Shown here: positions 55,106-64,000 of the stretch, piece by piece
How the letters are laid out: every line of letters starts with the position of its first letter
Numbering within the stretch: position 1 is the stretch's first letter
NCBI GenBank assembly: GCA_017311185.1
Contig: JAESUZ010001073.1
Span: 1,116,001-1,180,000, forward strand
DNA length: 64,000 nucleotides
DNA from: Proteles cristata cristata
Lineage: Eukaryota; Chordata; Mammalia; Carnivora; Hyaenidae
Direction of reading: 5' to 3'
Made by a program: the position numbers and the translations under genes
The notes under the pieces: generated by a model
Database searches by the model: none
Seen by the model: only the letters and a program-made list of their open reading frames with translations
What the model was told of the DNA's origin: nothing

Positions 55106-55344
55106 TGAATTAGAGTAATAAACCGTCACAAGCTATAATATGGTGTTCTTCCGGCATAATATGAACTGTCCTAACAGCCAAAGTACACAGAAAAGGGGGA
55201 AACTTTCCATCAGCCTCTTAAATTGGGAATTATTATCTTAATTAAAGCTATAACATAACAAAGAACTAGCTGGCTTAGTTGACAGGCCCTTCTCAGGGAC
55301 TCCTGGTTGGAGAGTAATAAAACCCAGCCTACATCTTTTTAAAG

Positions 55345-55498
55345 GGAATATTTCTATGGGGTATTTACCCAAAGAATATGAAAACACTAATTTGAAAAGA
55401 TATATGCACTCCTATGTTTATTGAAATGTTGTAAATTTACAAGAGCCGAATTATGGAAGCAGCCCAAGTGTCCATCAAAAGTGGATGGATAAAGAAGT

Positions 55499-55542
<44 letters not shown>

Positions 55543-55925
55543 GGAATATTATTCAGCCTTAAAGAATGAAATCTGCCATTTGCAACAATATGATTGGATC
55601 TAGAGAGTGTGATGCTAAGTGAAATAAGACAGAGAAAAACAACTACCATATGATTCATTCATATGTGAAATTTAAGAAAGAAAACAAAGGGAGGGAGACA
55701 AACCAAAAAACACACTCTTAACTATAGAGAACAATGACAACAAAAGATAGAGAACAGATGGTCACCAGGGGGGAGGGGGGAGGGGTGAAATATGTGAAGG
55801 AGATAAGAGTACACTTATGCTATGAGCACGGAGTGATATATAACATTGTTAAAGCTCTATAGTGTGCACCTAAAGCTAATATAACAATGTGTTAACTATG
55901 CTGGAATTACAATTTTAAAAATAAA
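55345..55925 (+). mobile_element. L1 3' region with (TG)n
   Basis: ggggtatttacccaaagaat, gcagcccaagtgtccatcaa, gtggatggataaagaagtgg, then a (TG)n where L1 normally has a short TATA run, followed by ttggaatattattcagcctt, gatgctaagtgaaataagac and the 3' UTR with three G runs (55768-55785). Confidence 0.85.
55501..55541. repeat. (TG)n microsatellite inside L1
   Basis: About 20 TG units. Confidence 0.97.
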
Positions 55926-55959
55926 GGGGATATATTCATCACACATAAGGTATTCTGCA

Positions 55960-56300
55960 ATAACAAACAGCTCTTCAATTAGCAATGGCTTACAACAATA
56001 AATCCTTACCTATCTTGGAGGTTTTCTGGCAGCTGCAGCTCTGTTCCATGGCTGTGTTCCAAATGTCTTCTCCATTGGGGGACGTGAGCCAAAGGTGTCA
56101 CCCCTATCCTCCTCTCTTGGCAGAGGGAAGAAGAGGGTAAAAGTGGGACCACGCAATGGTTGGTAGGGCTTCTGCTTGGAAAGGGCGGAAGTCACCCCAC
56201 TCACTCGTCGGAGCAAGGCATAGGATCAAGCCCGCTGTCAGGTGTGGTCATTTGGCTAACCGGTCAATGAAATGTTTTCCCTGCTGCTTAAGAACCTGAC
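55960..56300. repeat. Ancient interspersed repeat, family unnamed
   Basis: aatggcttacaacaataaat, gcagctctgttccatggctg, gtgtggtcatttggctaacc resemble a dispersed mammalian repeat I cannot name. Confidence 0.35.
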
Positions 56301-56885
56301 GTTTATTGAACTCCTTCGCTCTGTTCCCCTGGAACTCCAGATTAGGCCACTGTATTAACACTATTCCTCAGCAACATGGCTCGTGATAAAAAGCATCTCT
56401 GAGTGGAAGTTGCATCTGCGCTGGGAGGAACTGTAAGTGCCATACAGAGACCTGCTGGTGCTGGGTGGCTTCCAGCTTCCCTGAGTGTGGTGACTGTTTA
56501 ACTGGGCGTGACCTTGTGGTGACTTGGAAGCTCTGTTTCTGAAGCTGTTACAAAAGATCGACTCCCGTGGCGGAGTAAGACTCTAAGTCAGAGTGACTCC
56601 TGCCCCAGATGGATAGCGTCAGCACGAGAGCTGGCCCTGAGCAGCTGTGTGATTTGATGACCACGGAAGAGGGACATCTGATGCTGCCCTCCTGGCAAAC
56701 TGCAGTTCCTGTCCTATGTTTTTTTTTTCTGAGCGAATCTGATGCCAGAGTGGCTGATGGCAATTTTGTGTACCTAAGTGCTGAGTTGAACCTGAGAATA
56801 CCCCATGGTGTGCTTTGTGGACAGAAATGCATATTCTCTCACAGTGAATCATTACAAAGATGTATGTTCTTAGTGGGAGAGAAAC
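56301..56885. other. Unassigned sequence
   Basis: A 148-codon + frame (56609-57055) starts here and crosses an A/T tract and the hAT-like fragment. No domain. Confidence 0.45.
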
Positions 56886-56889
56886 AAAT

Positions 56890-56978
56890 GACTAGGAACA
56901 ATAATAAAATCTACGTAGGTGATTCTCCTACAGGCCCCTGGTGCCTTTTGGCAGACAATAGATTGAGAACTACTGATG
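56890..56978 (+). mobile_element. hAT-Charlie (MER5-like) terminal fragment
   Basis: gtaggtgattctcctacagg and the end agattgagaactactga match the terminal inverted repeat side of MER5/MER20-type elements. Confidence 0.55.
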
Positions 56979-57109
56979 AACAGAGGGAGATGGAAAGAAA
57001 CAGGTGTGTGGCTGAGATGCCTGAATCTGCTGCTTGCTTCTTACAGCTTAAGTGAGAGTGAGCACCAGAATCCTCATCTATGAATTTATTATTTTTCAGT
57101 CCTTTTTAC

Positions 57110-57300
57110 TAAAAGGAATAAAAACCCAACTGGAACTCAATTAAGCAAAAACAGCGGTCTTATTTGTTCATGTAAGTGAAAAGGGCAGGGATGGAGCTGA
57201 AATCTAATGAACTTGAGTTGCCAGGACTCTCTCTTAGTCCCTGTCTCTAATGTTTTCAGCTTCTTGGCTTCATTCTTTCCTACTCCAGGAAGGATTTTTT
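57110..57300. repeat. Ancient interspersed repeat, family unnamed
   Basis: acccaactggaactcaatta - agcaaaaacagcggtcttat - ttgttcatgtaagtg; wording similar to 8075-8400. Confidence 0.35.
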
Positions 57301-57411
57301 TCACGTGACAGAGCTGGTGACAGCTCTGGCTCACTTTCTTACAATGAGCATGTACCTTTTTTTAAATTAATGGTTTCATTTAAAAATGTGACAGGGTGCT
57401 CTTGTTATCTT

Positions 57412-57636
57412 GTCTTTTTTTTAATTTTTAAAAATGTTTTTTATTTATTTTTGAGAGAAGGGGAGACAGAGTGCGAGTGGGGAAGGGGCAGAGAGAAGGA
57501 GACACAGAATCTGAAGCAGGTTCCAGGCTCCGAGCTGTCAGCACAGAGCCTGACATGGACTGAAACCCACAAACCATGATATCATGAGCTGAGCCGAAGT
57601 CGGGTGCTTAACCAACTGACTCACCCAGGCTCTCCA
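57412..57636 (-). mobile_element. SINEC
   Basis: Antisense copy; head complement gactcacccaggctctcc. Flanks share atctt(g/a)..ttgtctt. Confidence 0.9.
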
Positions 57637-58330
57637 TATCTTACTTGTCTTAATTGGATTGAGCTCTCTTTGTAGGCCGATTGTTTTTCAATTTACAGAT
57701 CAAAAACAATCCTTCTTGCTAGAGAAGCTGGGGGAAAGTAGAAATTGGGTAAACTGATCATAAAGCTCTACATATGGTAGGGACCATGATGATAATGTCA
57801 TCCACAAGTTCTGCCTTCATCCAAAATTATATTGTCCTTCCCAGCATCGGGCCTTTCACTTGTTCTTGTTCAGATCATGACGTAAAAGTCTATTTTTATT
57901 AAGAATATTCGCAAACTAATTCTTATTCTGGACATTAATCTCTACCATGGATTGGGTTCCCTGGAAATAGTTTCTGCGGAGTTTTTTACAGGAAGTTGCT
58001 GAACAGTGATCTCGGGAGCTACACCCGTAAGGAAGTAAGGAAAGCAGGATTGGGCAGTGAGAGAAGTGGTTACAACTGAAGCCTCAAGATTCTGCAGGCG
58101 CTCTGGAGCTGGAGTGGTTCTTAGAATTATTCCAAATTGGGGCAAGGTGGTTTATTATTATTATTCCTGCATCAGCCACACCTGGGAGGGCTGTAAACTT
58201 GGGTCACGTCAGTCCCCTGCAACCAAGGGCAATTTCAAATGAGGGATGCACCTGTGAGCCCAGCCAGCCAGTGTTCCCAGCTGCTTGGAAAGGAGCACAC
58301 TGGCCCTGAAGGTGGGGTCCTGGTGGGGAA
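57637..58330. other. Unassigned, partly repeat-like
   Basis: 57940-58330 (gttccctggaaatagtttct, cacccgtaaggaagtaagga, cgtcagtcccctgcaaccaa) has the look of an old dispersed repeat. Not assigned. Confidence 0.35.
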
Positions 58331-58348
58331 CATAATACCTACATTCTT

Positions 58349-58517
58349 TCTTTTTAAATTCTTTAATGGGGGCAAGGGGCAGTGAGAGAAGGGGACAGAG
58401 GATCCCAATGGGCTCCGTGCTGACAGCAAAGAGCCTGATACAGGGCTCAAATTCACGAACCGTGAAATCATGACCTGAGCCAATGACGCTTAACCTACTG
58501 AGTCACCCAGGTGCCGC
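58349..58517 (-). mobile_element. SINEC with 15-bp TSD
   Basis: aatacctacattctt (58334-58348) / aatacctatattctt (58518-58532). Purine section shortened. Confidence 0.9.
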
Positions 58518-58532
58518 AATACCTATATTCTT

Positions 58533-59383
58533 CTTACAGGTTCATTTATATTGGGACAGAGTCCCTTCTTTTATTCTTCTTGTTCTTCTACATGAGGGAG
58601 CATCTCATCCCAGCCATCCCTTTATATGTCTCTCCTACTTTTTTAAAATTACATTTATGCATTATTTTTTATTTTTCTTTTTTTTCCCTCTCTTACATAT
58701 GGTGTTTCTCTGAATCTTCGTAAACCTGCTTTTCTAAACGCATCCATTCTGATAGAATGCAGTTATTTCATATGACTTTCTCCCACATAGCCAATCTTTC
58801 TTTTCTCATTGATTAGAAACAAGTTAGAATATTAGTTTTCCCTTTGATTTTCTCGACTTTCAATGTATATTTCAGAGTTCTTGGCTGCAAACAAAGAAAA
58901 TAAATCTAATCCAGTTAAGGAGGAAAAACATTCTTGGAAGGGTTAAAGGTCACACAGCAGGCAAGAAGGCTGGAAAGACCGACTTGGGCAGGAATGGAGG
59001 TGGACAAAGCCCAGACAAGATCCTGCAAAAAGAGTCATCTGTGTAGAATGTTCTTCCAGCACTGACCCTGCTGGAGTCACAGCTGCGCTGCCGTCACCTG
59101 CCACCTCTGGACACTTACCCTCCTCGCCCCACTCACGGCACCTCTGTAGATAAAGTGACTATGCTGATGTTACCAGAATTAACTATTAACCAGAAAGACC
59201 ATCATTCCCTTTCAGTTTCCATGTTATGAATCAGAGCCTTCCATTCCTTACATCTTCCTTGTGATTCTCCCCATGAAAAAAGATGTTCATGGACTGGGGG
59301 ACCAAAACAATAAATAAACTACAGAAAAATGTCCAAAAAATGTAAGGATTTGTCAGTGCTATTCCTTGAGCACAATTAATTTT
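58533..59383. other. Unassigned sequence
   Basis: T-rich to 58730. 58870-59050 (caaacaaagaaaataaatct, cacacagcaggcaagaaggc) may be another old unnamed repeat. Confidence 0.4.
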
Positions 59384-59400
59384 CAGAACGTTGGTATATT

Positions 59401-59447
59401 TTTCTAATGTTTATTTATTTTTGAGAGAGAAAGCGTGGGGGAAGAGC

Positions 59448-59480
<33 letters not shown>

Positions 59481-59607
59481 ATCCCAAGCAGGCTACCTGC
59501 TGTCAGCACAGAGTTGGACATGGGGTTCAAACCCAAGATCAGTGAGATCATGACCTGAACCGGTATCAAGAGTCGGATGCTTAACCAACTGAGTCACCCA
59601 GGCGCCC
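59401..59607 (-). mobile_element. SINEC with 17-bp TSD and (GA)n
   Basis: cagaacgttggtatatt (59384-59400) / cagaatgttggtatatt (59608-59624). About 14 GA units at 59454-59480. Confidence 0.94.
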
Positions 59608-59744
59608 CAGAATGTTGGTATATTTGTAGTGTTACTTATCACTCTAATTTGTCCCTCTGCGGTGTTTTTAGTTTATATTAGGAGAGCATCTTTTATGTCA
59701 TCTACCTTTCTATGCCTTGTTACCCTCCAACAACAATAGCATTT

Positions 59745-59970
59745 CTTTTAAAAAATTTTTTAAATGTTTTATTTATTTCTAGGAGAGAGAGAGAGAGAGA
59801 CAGCGTGAGCAGGGGAGGGTCAGAGAGAGAGGGAGACACAGACTGAAACAGGCTCCAGCTTCTGAGCTGGCAGTCAGCACAGAACCCGACGCGGGGCTCG
59901 AACCCACGAACCGCAGATCATGACCTAAGCGAAAGTCGGACGCTTAACCGACTAAGCCACCCAGGCGCCC
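59745..59970 (-). mobile_element. Young-subtype SINEC with 14-bp TSD
   Basis: caacaatagcattt at 59731-59744 and 59971-59984. Complemented young markers (ctaggagagag, taagcgaaagtcgg). Confidence 0.95.
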
Positions 59971-59984
59971 CAACAATAGCATTT

Positions 59985-60235
59985 TTGATTGTCCCTGTTT
60001 TTTATCCTTGTCTGAGGTCCTAGTTTGCGAAGTGAAAAATGTGCTCTGTGGGGGGAAGACAGGTCTTTAGTCATGTGAAATTGAGAAGCACTACGAACTA
60101 TAATTCCCTTTGGAAAAATGTCAAAGCACAGTAACATATTAAAGCTTTGGGGGAAATTCTGAAATAAAGAAATGGATTTAATTACAAGTCAGCTTCGAGC
60201 ATGGCTATCAGAGTATTGTTGTCATTGTTTGTTGG
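59985..60235. other. Unassigned sequence
   Basis: Nothing recognised. Confidence 0.45.
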
Positions 60236-60239
60236 CTCA

Positions 60240-60835
60240 ACTCCATGCCATCCTCCTTTCTGTATCTCAGGGCCTGGGAGCCTGGACACCACATTGCCCA
60301 GACCCTCTCATCAGCTGGTTTCTGATTAGGGGCTGGCACCGGAGGCCCTGGCCGGAGCTTAGAAAGCAGGAGGAGGAGAGGAACCCTTATTTTCCTTTCT
60401 GTCCTGGCAGGGGCAGCCATGGGGCAAGCCATTCCAGCCAAGTGCAGATCACGGTAATGGTGGCTCAGTGTGGCAACAGCGGCAGAAGACAATTGCCAGC
60501 TCAGCACCAGCAGCAGCGAGTCTATCAGAACAGGCGGGACCGTGGCTTCCAGGATCCTGAGCCACCAGTGGGACTCCTGGCTTCAGTGATTCCAGCACCA
60601 CGGGGGCCACAGCCGGGCTCCGGGAGCCCGGGCAGCACAGCACTCAGGGGAGCTGGGCGGCACCTCTTTCCCTTTCGCTCCCGTGACCTTAGGGATTCCC
60701 AGCTTCCCGTGGTTCTTATGATCCGGGTAGCATCCTTTCCCCTCTGCCCCTTCAGCCCCTGTAACACTTGCACGAACAATTCTCTGTGTTCAAGGCTAAA
60801 GGTTGGAAACATCTAGAGTTGTTTCTATTGTTCTG
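60240..60835 (+). mobile_element. LTR-like old repeat, tentative
   Basis: GC-rich body with a 3' part gttgtttctattgttctgac that resembles the ending at 55070-55090. It contains a 214-codon + frame (60172-60816) that I do not accept as a gene: no domain, low-complexity composition, several overlapping frames on both strands. Confidence 0.3.
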
Positions 60836-61039
60836 ACCAGACACAGAAAGATACAAACGTGGGCTTTTCCTCCCAGAAAGCATAACAACTTTGATGACTA
60901 TAGTATTCTGCCTGACATAGTTTAGGAAATGCACACAGCCCAAATCCTCTCTACCTTTCTCCTATTTTCTAGTTGTTGCTTTTTTTCTGTAAAGAAGTAC
61001 TACTTTGTTGATGCTGTTATACCTTGCTTTATTATGTAT
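60836..61039. other. Unassigned sequence
   Basis: Target region of the next L1. Confidence 0.45.
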
Positions 61040-61059
61040 TTCTGACCCAAGTATTACTT

Positions 61060-62436
61060 TTTTTCCCTTTTAACACAGAAGAGATAATTAATTTTATTTT
61101 ATTATTTTTTTTTACAAATAGTTTATTGTCAAATTAGTTTCCGTATAACACTCAGTGCTCATCCCCACAAGTGTCCTCCTCCACGCCCATCCCTCCTCCC
61201 CCCCACATCCATCAGTCCTCAGTTTTTGTCAGCATTCAAGAGTCTCTCATGGTTTGCCTCTCTCCCTTTCCCCCCACCATTTTCGCCCTTCTTCTCCCCC
61301 TTGTTCCTCCATCAAGTTCCTCCTAATCCTCCTATACGTGCAAACATATGATATTTGTCCTTCTCTGCCTGACTTATTTCGCTCAGCATAACACCCTCAA
61401 GGTCCATCCATGTTGCTACACAGGGCCAGATTTCATTGTTTCTCATTGCCATGTAGTATTCCATGGTATAGATAAACCACATCTTCTTGATCCATTCGTC
61501 CATTGGTGGACACTTAGGCTCTTTCCATGTTTTAGCTTTTGTGGAGAGTGCTGCTATGAACATTGGGGTCCATGTGCTCCTATGCATCAGCATTTCTGTA
61601 TCCCTTGGGTAAATTCCTAGCAGTGCTATTGCTGGGTCATAGGGGAGTTCTATTGTTAGTTTCCTTAGGAACCTCCACACTGTTTTCCAGAGGGGCTGCA
61701 CCAGTTTACATTCCCACCAACAGTGTAGGAGGGTGCCCGTTTCTCCACATCCTCGCCAGCATCTAGAGTTCTCTGATTGGCTCATTTTAGCCACTCTGAC
61801 TGGCGTGAGGTGGTATCTCAGTGTGGTTTTGATTTGTATTTCCCTGATGAGGAGGGATGCTGAGCATCGTTTCATGTGTCTGTTGGCCATCTGGATGTCC
61901 TCTTTGGAGAAGTGTCTGTTCATATTTTCTGCCCATTTCTTCACTGGGTTGTTTGTTTTTGGGTGTGGAGTTTGGTGAGTTCCTTATAGATTCTGGATAT
62001 TAACCCTTTATCTGATATGTCATTTGCAGCTATCTTTTCCCATTCCGTTGGTTGCCTATTAGTTTTCTGGGTTGTTTCTTTGGCTGTGCAGAAGCTTTTA
62101 ATCTTGATGAGGTCTCAATCATTTATTTCTGCTCTTGATTCCCTTGCTTTTGGGGATGTGTCAAGTAAGAAGTTGCTGCGGTGGAGGTCAAGGAGGTTGT
62201 TTCCTGCTTTCTCCTCTAGGGTGTTGATAGTTTCCTGTCTCACGTTCAGGTCCTTTATCCATTTTGAGTTTATTTTTGTGCATGGTGTGAGAAAATGATC
62301 TAGTTTCATTCTTCTGCATGTTGCTGTCCAGTTCTCCCAGCACCATCTGTTAAAAAGGCTGTCTTTTTTCCATTGGATATTCTTTCCTGCTTTGTCAAAG
62401 ATCAGTTGGCTGTATACTTTTGGGTCCACTTCTGAG
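61060..62436 (-). mobile_element. Young 5'-truncated L1 with 20-bp TSD
   Basis: Flanked by ttctgacccaagtattactt at 61040-61059 and 62437-62456. Reading 62436 to about 61120: ORF2 C-terminal third, then 3' UTR. The frame is open from the 5' edge to 62115, where a Trp codon of the family appears as TGA, and shifts near 61945. A further open stretch of ~210 codons (61944-61312) carries [12 protein letters not shown] and [13 protein letters not shown]. It cannot make a full ORF2. Beyond the L1 end the minus strand has an A-rich run, about 27 other bases and a short second A tract before the TSD. Confidence 0.95.
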
Positions 62437-62456
62437 TTCTGACCCAAGTATTACTT

Positions 62457-64000
62457 AATTCACCACAGGATTCTTATTGATGCCTATAAGATTCAATGTG
62501 AAGTTTATTTTGTTCACCATCATTCTGTCTACTGAATCAAAGAGACAAGTCTCAACCAACTTTTTCATTTACTTTTGAGATAACTTACATACAGTTAAGT
62601 TTATGTTTAATCTTATATAAGATTAATATAATATATTATTAATATATTAATAAGTATAATCTTAAATTTATAGCTGATGTTTACATAAATATGTATATGT
62701 ACATACACATGCATATATATATATACATACAACCCATTGTATAAGTATCAACTTAAGATTTAGAACATTTCCAGCATCCCCGAAGGCTTCCTCATGCCAC
62801 TCTGTCAATACTCTGTTAAAGATAATGAGCATTATGGGGGCACCTGGGTGGCTCAGTCGGCTAGGCAGCCAACTTCAGCTTACGTCATGATCTCACAGTT
62901 TGTGGGTTCGAGCACCGTGTCAGGCTCTGTGCTGACAACTTGGAGCCTGGAGCGTGCTTTGGATTCTTTGTCTCCCTCTCTATCTGCCCCTCCCCTATTC
63001 ATACTCTGTTTCTCTCTGTCTGAATAATACATAAACATCAAAAAATTAAAAAAAAAAGATAATGAGCATTCTGAACTCTATCACAGATTAGTTCTGCTTG
63101 TTTTGGATTTCATATAAATGATATTATATAGTATATATTCCTTTATGTCTGGCTTCCTTCAGTATTTTATATGTGAGTTTCATCCATTTAATGGATGTAA
63201 TAGTTTGCTCATTTTTATTGGCACATTATTATTATTGTACCACTTTACCATTCATTCACAATTTATTCATCCATCCAACTTACAATGGACATCTGAGTTC
63301 TTACCAGGTTGGAGCTATTACAAATAATGGTGCTATGAGCATCCTTATTATATGCATCTTTTGATGGTTATAAGCACTCTTGTCTGTTGGGGTCGCACTC
63401 AAAAGTGAAACTGCTGGATCATAATGTTTCACTTTAATAAATACTGCCAAAAGAATTTTCAAAGTGGTTGTACAAATTTGCATTCCATTTGGCAGTGTAT
63501 GAGAGTTCCATTTGCTTCACATTCTCACCAAACCTTGGTGTTGACATTCTGGTATTTCATCTTTGGTTTATATTTGCTTTCTTGATATTTAAGCATGATG
63601 AGTACCCTTTACGCTTACTGGCTATGTGGCTACCTTCTTTCTGTGAGGTATACATTTCTGCTAATTTTTAAATATTGGGTTGGGTTTTTTTAAAATCATT
63701 GTGGGAGTTTTTATATAATGTAGGATGAATCCCTTTGTCAGATACATGTATTGAAAATATCCCAGTCTATGGTTTATATTTCTACTCTATTCTGTCTTTT
63801 GATAAATAGAAATTCCTAACTTTAATGAAATATACCTTGTTTATCTTTTCAGTTATGGACAGTATTTTTCTGTTCTGTCCTGTTTAAGAGATTTTTGTCT
63901 ACACCAAAATTGTGAGGCTATTTTCTTATGTTTTCTTGAAAAGCTTTATTTGGGACACATTTAGGTCTTTGAACATTTCAAAGTAATTTTTTAGGTAGAG
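62457..64000 (-). mobile_element. Old L1M, antisense, runs off the window
   Basis: gatttagaacatttccagca, tcacagattagttctgcttg, tatgtctggcttccttcagt, gcatcttttgatggttataa, gtgaaactgctggatcataa, acaaatttgcattccatttg follow antisense L1M. The start is soft (62457-62560 uncertain), and AT-rich palindromic sequence lies at 62600-62720. A SINE interrupts it. Confidence 0.7.
62834..63054 (+). mobile_element. SINEC with 16-bp TSD
   Basis: aaagataatgagcatt at 62818-62833 and 63055-63070, in the L1M host. Confidence 0.95.

Noticed and set aside
56609..57055. 148-codon frame on +
   Set aside because: Crosses a T tract and a hAT-like transposon end.
60172..60816. 214-codon open frame on +
   Set aside because: No recognised domain, overlapping long frames on the other strand, GC-rich LTR-like context. 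GC-rich DNA has few stops, so length alone is weak.
61312..61944. 210-codon frame on - as a host gene
   Set aside because: L1 ORF2 C-terminus; recorded under the mobile element.

Overview
The window is nuclear DNA of a cat-family carnivore. The clearest sign is about 53 recognisable copies of the carnivore tRNA-Lys-derived SINE (CAN-SINE/SINEC), in the form typical of felids: a 5' end like GGGGCGCCTGGGTGGCTCAGTCGG, an internal box-B-like GGTTCGAGCC, a pyrimidine-rich stretch and an (AAATAAA)n tail. About 34 copies lie on + and 19 on -. Carnivore-type L1 3' ends, mammalian L2, MIR and MaLR remnants agree with this. The species cannot be fixed by eye.

I find no protein-coding gene or RNA gene I can defend. 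The open frames of 60-225 codons fall in repeats, in their antisense, or in unique sequence with no recognisable domain, so the window reads as intergenic or deep-intronic DNA. All family names come from recognising consensus patterns by eye. Boundaries of old repeats are good to tens of bases. SINE boundaries with target-site duplications (TSDs) are mostly good to a few bases.

Layout. 1-4 kb: a SINE nest, an L1 3' end, a MaLR LTR, a tetranucleotide repeat and an old antisense L1. 4-10.5 kb: mostly unique DNA with five SINEs, a DNA-transposon remnant and a small CpG-rich block (9.4-9.7 kb). 10.5-16.4 kb: old L1, L2 and MIR, then an L1 with a possible 3' transduction. 16.4-19.2 kb: unique. 19.2-22.6 kb: MIR, paired SINEs, a long antisense L2 and a MaLR LTR. 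23-33 kb: alternating unique DNA and old L1/L2/LTR pieces, with (CA)n and (GAA)n arrays. 33.6-34.3 kb: four SINEs inside one TSD pair. 35.8 kb: a poly(T)-only insertion with a perfect TSD. 38.7-39.8 kb: SINE inside Tigger inside L1. 41.4-43.4 kb: a decayed ERV-L-like pol region. 47.6-49.5 kb: young L1 inside older L1 inside L1M. 54.0-54.7 kb: a CpG-retaining unique block with a CTCF-like motif and a possible decayed zinc-finger fragment. 61.0-62.5 kb: a young antisense 5'-truncated L1 with a 20-bp TSD. An old antisense L1 runs off the right end.

The main interest is the insertion history. Several layers can be ordered from their duplications, and three L1 copies carry extra sequence between an internal A-rich tail and a second tail. 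I see no sign of a new multi-gene system.
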